A DNA stretch of 64,000 nt from a virus, in IMG/VR virus record IMGVR_UViG_3300028581_000028, positions 20,314-84,313 of that record; one strand, written 5' to 3'. A model generated the notes under the pieces. That model saw nothing but the letters and a program-made list of their open reading frames with translations. It was not told where the DNA came from and did no database searches. Below are positions 41,697 through 49,111 of this stretch, one piece after another. Numbering within the stretch: position 1 is the stretch's first letter; each line of letters starts with the position of its first letter. Made by a program: the position numbers and the translations under genes.

Positions 41697-41907
41697 TTTG
41701 CCCGTTTTTGTTTTCATTATCTGCCAGTTTTTTTAATATTTTATTGCATTTTTTACAACTACAACGACTCTCTATAATCGTTGAATTTATGTATGGGTGC
41801 TTTTTGGAATATAACCCACAAGCAGTTACAAATCGGTGATGCCCGCTTTTTGTCCAGTCGTAGTCTGTATGATAATGTATTATTCCAAAAGGTAGTCTTC
41901 CACGCAT
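41683..41907 (-). CDS. zinc-finger-like protein, 74 aa
   Basis: The C-terminal half has CSCKKCNK and an earlier CGLY, with two His, enough for one zinc site. The start at 41907 follows the leader AAATAAGTAT(ATG), a variant with two extra bases. It overlaps the next gene by 14 bases. Not recognised. Confidence 0.45.
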   Translation of the reverse strand: MRGRLPFGIIHYHTDYDWTKSGHHRFVTACGLYSKKHPYINSTIIESRCSCKKCNKILKKLADNENKNGQNGEE

Positions 41908-41922
41908 ATACTTATTTTTTTA

Positions 41923-42606
41923 TTATCCGAATAACGTTCCTTGACTTTGCATCCCAGCGAGTCGCTTTGCTCCAGCATTAAACCACTTGGGATCAAGTTC
42001 AGTCCCGATAAACTTTCTGCCCTCTTTATGACAAGCGACTGCAGTACTAAAGCTCCCCAAAAAACCATCAAATACCATATCGCCTTTATTACTGCTATGT
42101 AGAATAATCCTACGGATTACATTATAATCTTTTTCGTGTGGATGGCTATTGACATCGTGTTGAACGTGATTCATTTTCCAGACGTTGCTTACATCATTGG
42201 AGTTGTACTTTGCCTTGCCCTTTTCGAGTACTAAACAGACCTCGTATTGATTTCTGAAACCATATCCCATCCCGATATTGTTTTTTACTAAAATGCAAAG
42301 CATACGGTAATTAAATCCGTGTGCAATAGCATACTCTTTTATTTGGAAACAAAACTTGTGATTGCTGAATAAATAAAGACTGGTATCGTTTTTCATTTTC
42401 GGAAGTATTGCGTCCAAAAAACGATAATTGATACTCTCATCCTCGTTATTTAAAATCTCTTTAGAGTCCCTTCCATACCCGATTCCATCCCCGTAAGGAG
42501 GATCAACGATTACGAGGTCAAGGCACTCGTTTGGCATTACCGCAATTAAGTCAAAGCAATCTGCTTGGAATACGGTGTTTTCTTTAAATTCTATTTTATT
42601 TTCCAT
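41923..42606 (-). CDS. DNA methyltransferase, beta-class
   Basis: A 227-aa enzyme with DPPYGDG at about residues 35-41 (motif IV) and a late motif I VFDGFLGSFSTAVA near 183-196, the usual order for beta-class N6-adenine/N4-cytosine enzymes. FQADCFDLI starts the fold. It differs from the group at 54-63 kb in the central region. It overlaps the upstream gene by 16 bases. Confidence 0.75.
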   Translation of the reverse strand: MENKIEFKENTVFQADCFDLIAVMPNECLDLVIVDPPYGDGIGYGRDSKEILNNEDESINYRFLDAILPKMKNDTSLYLFSNHKFCFQIKEYAIAHGFNYRMLCILVKNNIGMGYGFRNQYEVCLVLEKGKAKYNSNDVSNVWKMNHVQHDVNSHPHEKDYNVIRRIILHSSNKGDMVFDGFLGSFSTAVACHKEGRKFIGTELDPKWFNAGAKRLAGMQSQGTLFG

Positions 42607-42854
42607 AAATAATTATCAATAAATTCTTCATCCGTTTCTCTGATGTTTAACTTACATCCGCAATAATTCGCAAAGTCTAATAATAGCACCTTACGACCAG
42701 CGTGATCGCCACGTTCAATTCTGTTTTTATCGATCTCCACGATCCTATCAACAAAAGAACGACTACCAACCCACCAGCTATGACCATCCCATCGCATAAT
42801 CTCCCAATCCGATGTGGATGGCTTCACCCAGTAGTATCCATTTTCTAAAACCAT
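42591..42854 (-). CDS. hypothetical protein, 87 aa
   Basis: I chose the ATG at 42854 (MVLENGYYWVKP). Earlier ATGs lie within the upstream gene. GYYWVKPSTSDWEIMRWDG suggests a small beta-sheet fold of the type found in DUF551-like phage proteins. Not certain. Confidence 0.45.
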   Translation of the reverse strand: MVLENGYYWVKPSTSDWEIMRWDGHSWWVGSRSFVDRIVEIDKNRIERGDHAGRKVLLLDFANYCGCKLNIRETDEEFIDNYLWKIK

Positions 42855-42864
42855 ATCTTTAAGT

Positions 42865-43125
42865 TTAAATAGACACATCTTTTGAAAATGCTTCATATAA
42901 ATACCTTTTGCCGAGCTTTGTTAAAGTCCACTTTGTAGTCACCAGTCCCAGTTCCGCCACAATACATTTGGCAGTATTCCCAGTATGGTATCCAGAGGCA
43001 CATTTGAGCAAAGCGTTTTTAACTACGTCACGCTTCGAGGTATCTCCGAAGTTTGCATTACCCCAAGCAGTGTTTAATTCCTCGTCTGATATTAACTTCT
43101 CTAATTCGCTGATATTGTTTTCCAT
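42865..43125 (-). CDS. conserved phage protein, 86 aa
   Basis: It contains ELNTAWGNANFGDTSKRDVV, then CASGYHTGNTAKCIVAELGLV and KWTLTKLGKRYLYEAF. These blocks belong to a family seen in many Bacteroidota phages; the end looks like a winged-helix element. The start follows AAATAAGT. Function unknown. Confidence 0.5.
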   Translation of the reverse strand: MENNISELEKLISDEELNTAWGNANFGDTSKRDVVKNALLKCASGYHTGNTAKCIVAELGLVTTKWTLTKLGKRYLYEAFSKDVSI

Positions 43126-43151
43126 ACTTATTTGTTTTATATGCTATTTGA

Positions 43152-43171
43152 GTGCTATAATTAAATAGCAC
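43152..43171. repeat. inverted repeat after the FtsK-gamma-like gene
   Basis: GTGCTAT and ATAGCAC form a perfect 7-base stem around AATTAA, starting right after the stop at 43173. A third TGCTAT lies at 43142. It could be an operator for the gene at 42865-43125 or a processing hairpin. Confidence 0.4.
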
Positions 43172-43172
43172 A

Positions 43173-43370
43173 TTAAAGATATTTACTTACACTATTTGCG
43201 GTCACCCCCCTTTTGACCAGCCCATCCTCAATCAGCTTGGTAAAAACACGGTAAGCGGAATTATATCCGCAACAACATTTTCTTTGAATTAGCGAGATCG
43301 ATATATCGTCCCCACTTTTAAATCGCAACAAAACTTCTTTTCTGTTTTTGGTATCTTGTTCTTGTTGCAT
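43173..43370 (-). CDS. FtsK-gamma-like winged-helix protein, 65 aa
   Basis: The protein is a single domain in which SISLIQRKCCCGYNSAYRVF and TKLIEDGLV match the winged-helix gamma domain of FtsK (IstSLLQRrfriGYnrAarlmd, EeGiV). In FtsK this domain reads KOPS DNA sequences. As a stand-alone protein it may be a small DNA-binding regulator. It lacks the motor part. Confidence 0.55.
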   Translation of the reverse strand: MQQEQDTKNRKEVLLRFKSGDDISISLIQRKCCCGYNSAYRVFTKLIEDGLVKRGVTANSVSKYL

Positions 43371-43417
43371 TGCGGTAATACTATCGTGTTCTATACTGTT
43401 TTTTTTGATTTAAATTA

Positions 43418-43437
43418 GGCTGGGGATCGCCCCAGCC
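43418..43437 (-). terminator. GC-rich hairpin after the 127-aa gene
   Basis: GGCTGGGG and CCCCAGCC form a perfect 8-base stem around ATCG, nine bases after the stop at 43447, followed by a T/A-rich stretch on the minus strand. It is the strongest GC hairpin seen between genes and is probably a terminator. Confidence 0.6.
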
Positions 43438-43446
43438 CTCTTTTAA

Positions 43447-43830
43447 TTAAAGTGATTTTAATCTTTTATTGCCATCGTTATCCAATGCCACTGCAACATT
43501 TGGCACAAATGTCAACGCTTCTGCACAAGCGATAACCTCGCCATCTTTATTGCGAAATTCAGTTGTTACTTGTACAACACAACCATTCCCAGTCACCATT
43601 GCTTTAGTCGATTTCATCCAGCCTTGCTCTTTACTGGAGGCTTTGCCGATCAACTGGAATAAATCCCCGTTCCCAAAAACTTTTAAATCGGATGTTTTTG
43701 TCTTTGCCTCTTCGATGTTTGTATTATCCAGAGGTTTTTTTGCTTGAAATGTACAAGCTTCACCAGTACCACCAGCTTGTCCGCTTTCGTTTCCTTTTTC
43801 TTTTTTTACTTCGTCTGTGTTGTCGTCCAT
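43447..43830 (-). CDS. conserved phage protein, 127 aa
   Basis: The last 80 residues contain FQLIGKASSKEQGWMKSTKAM and CVVQVTTEFRNKDGEV plus ALTFVPNV. These form a family found in many phages, of unknown function. The first 45 residues are acidic and Gly/Ala-rich. The transcript probably ends at the hairpin 43418-43437. Confidence 0.55.
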   Translation of the reverse strand: MDDNTDEVKKEKGNESGQAGGTGEACTFQAKKPLDNTNIEEAKTKTSDLKVFGNGDLFQLIGKASSKEQGWMKSTKAMVTGNGCVVQVTTEFRNKDGEVIACAEALTFVPNVAVALDNDGNKRLKSL

Positions 43831-43886
43831 AAAATATGTGTTAAAATTTTGCTACTCTTTTACATTAGGTTTTCGCATCCCCTATT

Positions 43887-44018
43887 TTATTTATATACTT
43901 TATCAACGCATTTTTTAACCTCCTCTTTTGTAAGATTAAATCGGTGCATCAAGTCGTTAAAACTAATCGCCCATTTATTTTCTTTTGCTTTTTTTAAATA
44001 CTCTATACACGCTTTCAT
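43887..44018 (-). CDS. 43-aa helical protein
   Basis: An open frame from the ATG at 44018 in the otherwise empty stretch 43831-44193. The product ends MHRFNLTKEEVKKCVDKVY and could be a short helix-turn-helix. Not recognised. Confidence 0.45.
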   Translation of the reverse strand: MKACIEYLKKAKENKWAISFNDLMHRFNLTKEEVKKCVDKVYK

Positions 44019-44031
44019 TTCTTTGTTTTTT

Positions 44032-44181
44032 TTATTTAATTTTTAATAAAGGGTTCGCCTCCCTTTTTTGCTTGTTGTGTCGTACTGGTGTATGTCTGGC
44101 TTCAAACAAGCGGTGTTGCTCTTGAGTTTTGTTTAACCCCTTACGCAAAATTAAACATCCAATTACGCAGTCTGTAGACAC
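44032..44181 (-). CDS. 49-aa basic protein (GTG start)
   Basis: An open frame from a GTG at 44181 that fills most of the same gap. It is Arg/His/Gln-rich (NKTQEQHRLFEARHTPVR). No ATG is available. The A-rich sequence upstream resembles other leaders, but the call is weak. Confidence 0.35.
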   Translation of the reverse strand: MSTDCVIGCLILRKGLNKTQEQHRLFEARHTPVRHNKQKREANPLLKIK

Positions 44182-44193
44182 GTTGTAAATATT

Positions 44194-44736
44194 TTATTTT
44201 AAATTAATAAGTGTTTCTTTGTACTGGTCGAGGCACTCGTTTATAGCAGTTATAATTGCACCTTCAAGCCTTCCGCCTTCCGCAACAACACCATCGCAAT
44301 GATTATAACTTAAAGCATTCTCCAGTATCGATTTAATATCTGGCTTTGCTACTGGTACTACATCCTCACTCGGTTTATTTGCTGGTTGATAGCCTTGCAT
44401 TAATAAATCTGCAGTATTTGGTACTACCTCTGCCATCGTTTTAGGCAGTAGCTCGTAGCATTGCTTAAATACATCTTCGGCACAATGCAAATATTCAAAA
44501 CGATCACCATTAGGGGTTTTAACAATATAATCCCCAGCATCAGCCTGTTTATTTCCATAAGGAGTTGGGATAATTAAAAACCAGTTATGGTTTGCTTTAC
44601 TGATCTTTTTACTGATCCCAGCACCGCTAAACGCAGTTGCCCGTTTTTCTGTAAATTCTATGCACTCAACTTTATTATCCCCAGTAAACTGCATCGCCTT
44701 TACAATAATCGGTATTTGTCTGTATTCTTGTACCAT
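44194..44736 (-). CDS. conserved phage protein, 180 aa
   Basis: The first 90 residues match a phage family in which KPVxVxAIQFTGDN, an EFTE strand, IIPTPYG and GDYIVKTPNGDRFEYLHCAEDVFKQCYE occur in order. The C-terminal half, absent in most relatives, is Pro-rich then helical. Function unknown. Confidence 0.5.
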   Translation of the reverse strand: MVQEYRQIPIIVKAMQFTGDNKVECIEFTEKRATAFSGAGISKKISKANHNWFLIIPTPYGNKQADAGDYIVKTPNGDRFEYLHCAEDVFKQCYELLPKTMAEVVPNTADLLMQGYQPANKPSEDVVPVAKPDIKSILENALSYNHCDGVVAEGGRLEGAIITAINECLDQYKETLINLK

Positions 44737-44739
44737 TTT

Positions 44740-44952
44740 TTATATTTTATACTTGTTTAAGAATATCTCAAATTCTCTTAAAAAACCATCGATCTGATCG
44801 TAAGATATCCAGCAAAACTTTTGCCCATTAAGAGATACTTCCGTGTCCCTAAGTATACCATCAAAATCAGACTCGCATTTAAAATAAAACAGATGTTTGC
44901 CATCAATTCTTTCCGTTCTTTCTTTTATAGTATTGGGCTTTATTTTTGGCAT
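44740..44952 (-). CDS. hypothetical protein, 70 aa
   Basis: A small alpha/beta protein with two Cys residues (CESDF, FCWISYDQ). Not recognised. Three bases before the 180-aa gene. Confidence 0.45.
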   Translation of the reverse strand: MPKIKPNTIKERTERIDGKHLFYFKCESDFDGILRDTEVSLNGQKFCWISYDQIDGFLREFEIFLNKYKI

Positions 44953-44959
44953 AGAGTTT

Positions 44960-45295
44960 TTATTTTAATTGATTTGCATTTTCTATAATACTCCAATCGA
45001 TATCTTTGGATTCCGCACATATTTTACACGCTTGTGTGTGCGTACAGTCGCAAACCTCTTTTTTAGTTGCGGTTTGTACTTCTGGTTTTGGCTTATCCTT
45101 GCATTTATCTTTTGCAAGTTTTATGGCAATAGTTTTGGATATTTTTTTGCAAGGGAATAATTTACAGTCATCGCAATCCGACTCGTTAATTTTTTTCTCA
45201 AATTTTCGAAAGTCCAGTTGCTTTGGAGAATAATAGTTTTTTCTCTGTTTATTCATTTGCGTTGCCCGATTCCGATTAAAGCTATGCAAGTCCAT
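44960..45295 (-). CDS. cysteine-rich protein, 111 aa
   Basis: Cysteines occur as CDDCKLFPCKK near residue 40 and CDCTHTQACKICAE near 83-96. The rest is basic. It overlaps the stop of the PAPS-reductase-like gene upstream by one base (TAATG), supporting the start. Probably zinc-binding. Confidence 0.5.
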   Translation of the reverse strand: MDLHSFNRNRATQMNKQRKNYYSPKQLDFRKFEKKINESDCDDCKLFPCKKISKTIAIKLAKDKCKDKPKPEVQTATKKEVCDCTHTQACKICAESKDIDWSIIENANQLK

Positions 45296-46185
45296 TATTT
45301 CTTGGGTTTATTTAATGCTAATTTAATTGCATCGGCATAAGATACTCCGTTGTTTGTTAATGACATTATCTGATCGTGTCGTTTTGGCTCTCTTGCCTTT
45401 AGGCGATCAAATCTTGTTTTATCAAACTGGCATCCAAATCCACAATACGCACATCCCGTATTGGTTTCGCCCTTATCGTAAATATCCGAGTATTTAAGGT
45501 TGTTTTGTTTTACAAACGCCCAGACATCCTCTTTCGTCCAAATCGATAAAGGCATACATTTATTATCCTTGAGGTTTATACACCCAGTCTTTAAGTAACC
45601 GCCTTTGCGTGTGCCACTATCCGTTGCCATTGTTCCAATAAAAAATCCATCCTTAAGGTATTTTTGCATTGGTTTCTTTTTAAGCAAGTGACAGCATTTA
45701 TACGTTAAATCAAACGGGGCATCAATAAGATGTTTATACTTTTCTGGGAGCTTAAATGATCTGGTTTTACTACCATCTCTTTTGATACCAGTTAAAAATA
45801 GCCGAACTGTATCTTGGTTTTTGCTGGTTGGATATTTACAGTCGTGTATCATTCTTGCGACCTTTTTGCTGATTAAAGGAAAGCCAAACTCTTTTACTAT
45901 TTTAATAAAAGTTGTTTCTGGTCTTACGATCTCTACATTATCAACCTCCCTTACAAATTTTAGTATTTCGATAAACTCGTTGGTAGTATTTGAAAAGACT
46001 GCAGTTCTGTTTTTATCCAGCAATCGAACCAACTTTAACATTACGGTACTATCTATGCCCCCAGAAAACCCGATTTTGCTATTTGGGTACTGAGCAATAA
46101 AAGAGTCGATAACGTAAAGCGAATGATCTATCTTTTGAGATAAGCTCCACTTAAGTCTTTGTTGTAATTCCTCGCTGGATACCAT
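45295..46185 (-). CDS. PAPS-reductase-like protein with Cys-rich C-terminus
   Basis: A 296-aa protein with PP-loop FSGGIDSTVM at about residues 40-49, which binds ATP or PAPS-type nucleotides. Later comes KCCHLLKKKP. A C-terminal cluster TGCAYCGFGCQFDKTRFDRLK probably binds an Fe-S cluster or zinc. It is an intact relative of the split protein at 33784-34570. In the wider family such proteins serve sulfur assimilation or DNA phosphorothioation (DndC). No Dnd partner genes are present, so the role here is open. Confidence 0.7.
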   Translation of the reverse strand: MVSSEELQQRLKWSLSQKIDHSLYVIDSFIAQYPNSKIGFSGGIDSTVMLKLVRLLDKNRTAVFSNTTNEFIEILKFVREVDNVEIVRPETTFIKIVKEFGFPLISKKVARMIHDCKYPTSKNQDTVRLFLTGIKRDGSKTRSFKLPEKYKHLIDAPFDLTYKCCHLLKKKPMQKYLKDGFFIGTMATDSGTRKGGYLKTGCINLKDNKCMPLSIWTKEDVWAFVKQNNLKYSDIYDKGETNTGCAYCGFGCQFDKTRFDRLKAREPKRHDQIMSLTNNGVSYADAIKLALNKPKK

Positions 46186-46721
46186 TACTGGAAAACTTTA
46201 GCAAGAGAGTAACGAGTGCCTTTGCCATTTTTGTTTATGGGACGAGATTTACTGGCAATGTCCATCATTAGCACCTTCACCGCCTTGCTTTTCTCTCCGT
46301 GTTCTTGAATTGCTTTTCTTAAAGCGTTTTTTTGCCAGTAGTTGAGTCTGACTTCATCATCTCCCACCATAATTTTTGGGAGTACTGTACTGGGAACTTT
46401 TATCGGGTTTTCTTTTTTTACGGGTACAGCCTTAACCGTTTTATTACTTGGGCTTTTTACAGCGTATTTTTTATCAATTAATACTTCTATGTCGACACTA
46501 TCCGATAAGGCAAACTCACCGCCTTTTTTATACATCCCCTCTTGGAGTCGCCAAATTAACTCTGATGTTTTATTGTTTACTGCGATTCCGCACATTGCCA
46601 GTCCTATGCGAGTATAGTTGGTCTTCTGGTCTGTACTAAGCCTTGCTACGACTTTTGTTTTATCGGATAAAGTAACCTTATCGCTGGGCTTTAGCTTTTT
46701 AGAGTCTTTGTTAGTTGCCAT
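46185..46721 (-). CDS. hypothetical protein, 178 aa
   Basis: A basic protein whose middle (residues about 70-125) is a Lys/Val/Pro-rich linker. The C-terminal 45 residues are helical and basic. The start ATG at 46721 follows an AAATAAGT(ATGTGA) leader with a start-stop mini-frame before it. Overlap TAATG with the next gene. Not recognised. Confidence 0.5.
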   Translation of the reverse strand: MATNKDSKKLKPSDKVTLSDKTKVVARLSTDQKTNYTRIGLAMCGIAVNNKTSELIWRLQEGMYKKGGEFALSDSVDIEVLIDKKYAVKSPSNKTVKAVPVKKENPIKVPSTVLPKIMVGDDEVRLNYWQKNALRKAIQEHGEKSKAVKVLMMDIASKSRPINKNGKGTRYSLAKVFQ

Positions 46722-46732
46722 ATATCACATAC

Positions 46733-46852
46733 TTATTTAGTTAATACCATTATTATCGCTATTATCAACATTATCAATTCAATACAGCCGATAAACAAGG
46801 CAAAAGTCGACCTTTTGCTATGTTTATTTTGCTTATTGTTAAAGTAGTCCAT
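46733..46852 (-). CDS. 39-aa membrane protein
   Basis: An open frame with a basic N-terminus (NNKQNKHSKRS) and one hydrophobic segment (FALFIGCIELIMLIIAIIMVL). I prefer it to a competing 43-aa frame in the same place because of the transmembrane segment and the A-rich leader before its ATG. Confidence 0.5.
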   Translation of the reverse strand: MDYFNNKQNKHSKRSTFALFIGCIELIMLIIAIIMVLTK

Positions 46853-46909
46853 TTTATTTTATGGTTTTTCGGCTGATTATTATGCTTATTGTTATGTGCG
46901 ACCATATTA

Positions 46910-47116
46910 TCATCGGTAATTATACCCTCTACAATTATCACCTTGTGCGATGTGTTCAACTTGATTCCAGTTGTCATCAATCACCTTTTTATTCGCCTCA
47001 TCGATCCTCATACACTCCAGCCCTTTTGCTCCGCCAACCAAATACTTACAACACTTTACACCCTTACCCAGTTTGCAAACATTTTTAATGTGATCGTAAT
47101 CCTCGTTTAAGTCCAT
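46910..47116 (-). CDS. small Cys-containing protein, 68 aa
   Basis: The protein has Cys residues in NVCKLGKGVKCCKYL and GLECMRID. Its last residues are polar. Not recognised; possibly metal-binding. Confidence 0.45.
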   Translation of the reverse strand: MDLNEDYDHIKNVCKLGKGVKCCKYLVGGAKGLECMRIDEANKKVIDDNWNQVEHIAQGDNCRGYNYR

Positions 47117-47120
47117 ATAT

Positions 47121-47303
47121 TTAACTATATCGGGTTATTTGTAATATTTTACACTCGCAACCAACCTTTGACCATTGCATCAAGACCTTAAGCTCAACCT
47201 CTGAATAGAATTGAGCTTCCACTACTTGCGAATGAATTGCTTCATCCCCCTCTGTAGTGTTTTCTGGGTGTTTTAGAGTAGTTAAAACAATAAACTTTTC
47301 CAT
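47121..47303 (-). CDS. hypothetical protein, 60 aa
   Basis: I start at the ATG at 47303 (MEKFIVLTTLKHP), four bases before the upstream gene ends, because it follows an A-rich leader. Mixed alpha/beta with two Cys near the end. Not recognised. Confidence 0.45.
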   Translation of the reverse strand: MEKFIVLTTLKHPENTTEGDEAIHSQVVEAQFYSEVELKVLMQWSKVGCECKILQITRYS

Positions 47304-47305
47304 AA

Positions 47306-47530
47306 TTATTGTTGTTGCTGGGCTTTTTGCCAAATTAGTTTAGAGTCCGTAAATATCTGCGGTTTAGTTATAGCTACCCTTGTCCGTTTATCAGTATAAC
47401 GATATGCTACACTACCATCAGAGTATTTAACTATTTCGCTATCGAAAATAGAGGAATCCAGTATATCTATCTGGATATCCCCTATGTTTATACTTTGTTT
47501 AATTCTTAATATTGCTACTTCGGTAATCAT
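47306..47530 (-). CDS. hypothetical protein, 74 aa
   Basis: A beta-rich protein with many Ile and Asp residues and a Gln-rich end. Not recognised. Confidence 0.45.
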   Translation of the reverse strand: MITEVAILRIKQSINIGDIQIDILDSSIFDSEIVKYSDGSVAYRYTDKRTRVAITKPQIFTDSKLIWQKAQQQQ

Positions 47531-47552
47531 TATTCAAATATACATAATAAGT

Positions 47553-47762
47553 TTATTTATCAGCTACTTTAAAGCCCCTTCCTCCGTTTAAGTGATATGG
47601 AATATCTCTTAATATGGAAGTGTTTTCAAAGACCAACATTCCAACAAAACTTTTTCTTTCTTCGACAACGATAACCTCGCAACCAATATTACTTTGGAGC
47701 TTACTGCCCAAAAAGATCGGTTGTAAATCATCATCGTACATCCCAGTAAAGATTGGTTTCAT
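47553..47762 (-). CDS. hypothetical protein, 69 aa
   Basis: I start at the ATG at 47762 (MKPIFTGMYDDDLQPIF), five bases after the exonuclease stop, rather than in the upstream gene. A small beta-rich protein. Not recognised. Confidence 0.45.
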   Translation of the reverse strand: MKPIFTGMYDDDLQPIFLGSKLQSNIGCEVIVVEERKSFVGMLVFENTSILRDIPYHLNGGRGFKVADK

Positions 47763-47767
47763 AATTT

Positions 47768-48523
47768 TTATTTTTCTAAGATTTGTTTTCTTATCCTTTC
47801 GATTAATTTTAAAAAATACAAAGGAAAATCCCTTGTCAGTATCCATTCCGCAAAGCGAATGTTATGTTCTACCTTTTTGCCCTTTTCTTGTCCGAAGTTA
47901 AATACATAATCTCCCCTTTTGCCTTTAAGTATTTTCTCAGTCCACTCTGCCCGATTATTTGGGTTACAAAATTTAGCCAGTTCCCCAATCTTTTTGCCCT
48001 TTAATTCTGGGTACTTTTCAATCTGTTTAAAAAATACTCTCATCGTGGCTAAAGTATCGGCTCTGGAGCTATGTTTATCGGTATAGTCGCTACCGCAGTA
48101 GTATCTATGTGCCGAAGCCAAATCTCGCTTCTCAAAATGTTTAAAAATATAGCATACATCAATACTATGAACTTGCTCTGCGTCTGGAAAATCTATTCCG
48201 CAACGGCAAAACTCCTCTTGAAGTAAAGGGTTATCGTAACTATTATTGTTAAAGCCAATAATATAACAATCCCTCATAAAGTCATAAACATCAACTGCTA
48301 CATCTTTAAATTTCGGGCAGTCTTTTACCATATCGTCTGTAATGCCATTTACCGCAGTTGCAAAGCTGGGGATCGACATCTCTGGGTTAATTAGCCTCTC
48401 GAATTCAACCTCAGTTTTATCTGGCATAACTTTAAGGATGAAAATACTTACGATCCGATCCTTTGCGGTATCCAGACCAGTTGTTTCCAAATCGTAAAAT
48501 GCCAAAGGTTTTCTAAAATTCAT
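47768..48523 (-). CDS. DnaQ/ExoX-type DEDD 3'-5' exonuclease
   Basis: A 251-aa protein. Exo I is FYDLETTGLD at about residues 9-18, Exo II is GFNNNSYDNPLLQEEF near 95-110, and Exo III is HSSRADTLATM near 152-162. The last 60 residues (GDYVFNFGQEKGKKVEHNIRF split here) match the C-terminal module of ExoX-type enzymes. It is likely to trim DNA 3' ends in replication or repair. The start follows AAATAAGT. Confidence 0.75.
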   Translation of the reverse strand: MNFRKPLAFYDLETTGLDTAKDRIVSIFILKVMPDKTEVEFERLINPEMSIPSFATAVNGITDDMVKDCPKFKDVAVDVYDFMRDCYIIGFNNNSYDNPLLQEEFCRCGIDFPDAEQVHSIDVCYIFKHFEKRDLASAHRYYCGSDYTDKHSSRADTLATMRVFFKQIEKYPELKGKKIGELAKFCNPNNRAEWTEKILKGKRGDYVFNFGQEKGKKVEHNIRFAEWILTRDFPLYFLKLIERIRKQILEK

Positions 48524-48525
48524 AC

Positions 48526-48672
48526 TTATTTTTTTTTATTTCGATTAACTAAATACTCCACAAACTGCATTATGTAAACAATCGCAACCATAAACGCAAC
48601 CGCCAACACCAGTAATAATATAGGGTGTTGCCCGACATAATCATTAAAAGCGTTATGGGTTGTTTCGTTCAT
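48526..48672 (-). CDS. 48-aa membrane protein
   Basis: An open frame with one hydrophobic segment (PILLLVLAVAFMVAIVYIM) and a basic NRNKKK end. It ends three bases before the exonuclease start and begins just after the 51-aa gene. A polar N-terminus should face outside. Not recognised. Confidence 0.5.
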   Translation of the reverse strand: MNETTHNAFNDYVGQHPILLLVLAVAFMVAIVYIMQFVEYLVNRNKKK

Positions 48673-48674
48673 TG

Positions 48675-48830
48675 TTATTTTTTAGCATTGTTTTTACTAC
48701 TCTGCAATTTTAATATATTTTGTACGTTTGTGCAAGTCAATGGGCGAATATATTTATTAACAGTTCCATCACATTTTACAACTAATTCGACTTTAATTCT
48801 TTTACGCTTTTTTCTCATAACGAATTCCAT
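48675..48830 (-). CDS. 51-aa basic protein
   Basis: An open frame whose ATG overlaps the stop of the XRE gene (TAATG). The product is basic at the start (RKKRKRIKVELVV). Two promoter-like cores lie in its coding sequence. Not recognised. Confidence 0.45.
   Translation of the reverse strand: MEFVMRKKRKRIKVELVVKCDGTVNKYIRPLTCTNVQNILKLQSSKNNAKK
48705..48735 (-). promoter_or_regulatory. possible leftward promoter inside the 51-aa gene
   Basis: On the minus strand GACTTGC, the same -33 box as at 4531, 29353 and 59411, is followed after 20 bases by TAAAATTG, one base from TAnnTTTG. A plus-strand TTGTACGTTTGTGCAA overlaps it. The sequence is coding, so chance cannot be excluded. Confidence 0.35.
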
Positions 48831-49090
48831 TATTTATCTTTATTAATATGGAATACTTCCTCGACTGGTCGTCCAAGAGCTTTTGCAATCTTTATCGCAA
48901 TTGGCAAGGATATACATTGTCTTTGCCCATTGATAATTCTGGATAGATGTGCTGGATTAGTTTCAACAAGATCAGCCAACTCCTTCTGCGACATATCAAT
49001 CTCCTTCATTATTTTTTTAATGCTATTGGAGTACATCTTACTCTTCGCCTTGCGTACTACTTTTTTCTTTGTTTTTAATTTGGTTATCAT
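48830..49090 (-). CDS. XRE-type helix-turn-helix regulator
   Basis: An 86-aa protein. Residues about 26-80 form a classical XRE domain (MSQKELADLVETNPAHLSRIINGQRQCISLPIAIKIAKALG split here). It starts with a basic, Lys-rich tail. It is the best candidate for a repressor of the dyads at the TTG/CAA promoters, being close to the replication genes. That link is inference. Confidence 0.75.
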   Translation of the reverse strand: MITKLKTKKKVVRKAKSKMYSNSIKKIMKEIDMSQKELADLVETNPAHLSRIINGQRQCISLPIAIKIAKALGRPVEEVFHINKDK

Positions 49091-49111
49091 AACCCGAATA
49101 TATTAATGAGT

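Noticed and set aside
40029-42606. Complete restriction-modification system around the methyltransferases
   Set aside because: None of the neighbouring genes looks like a restriction endonuclease; they are small lipoprotein, zinc-binding or unknown proteins.
46774-46980. 68-aa minus-strand frame
   Set aside because: It overlaps the better supported gene 46910-47116 and competes with a 39-aa membrane-protein frame that has a good leader.
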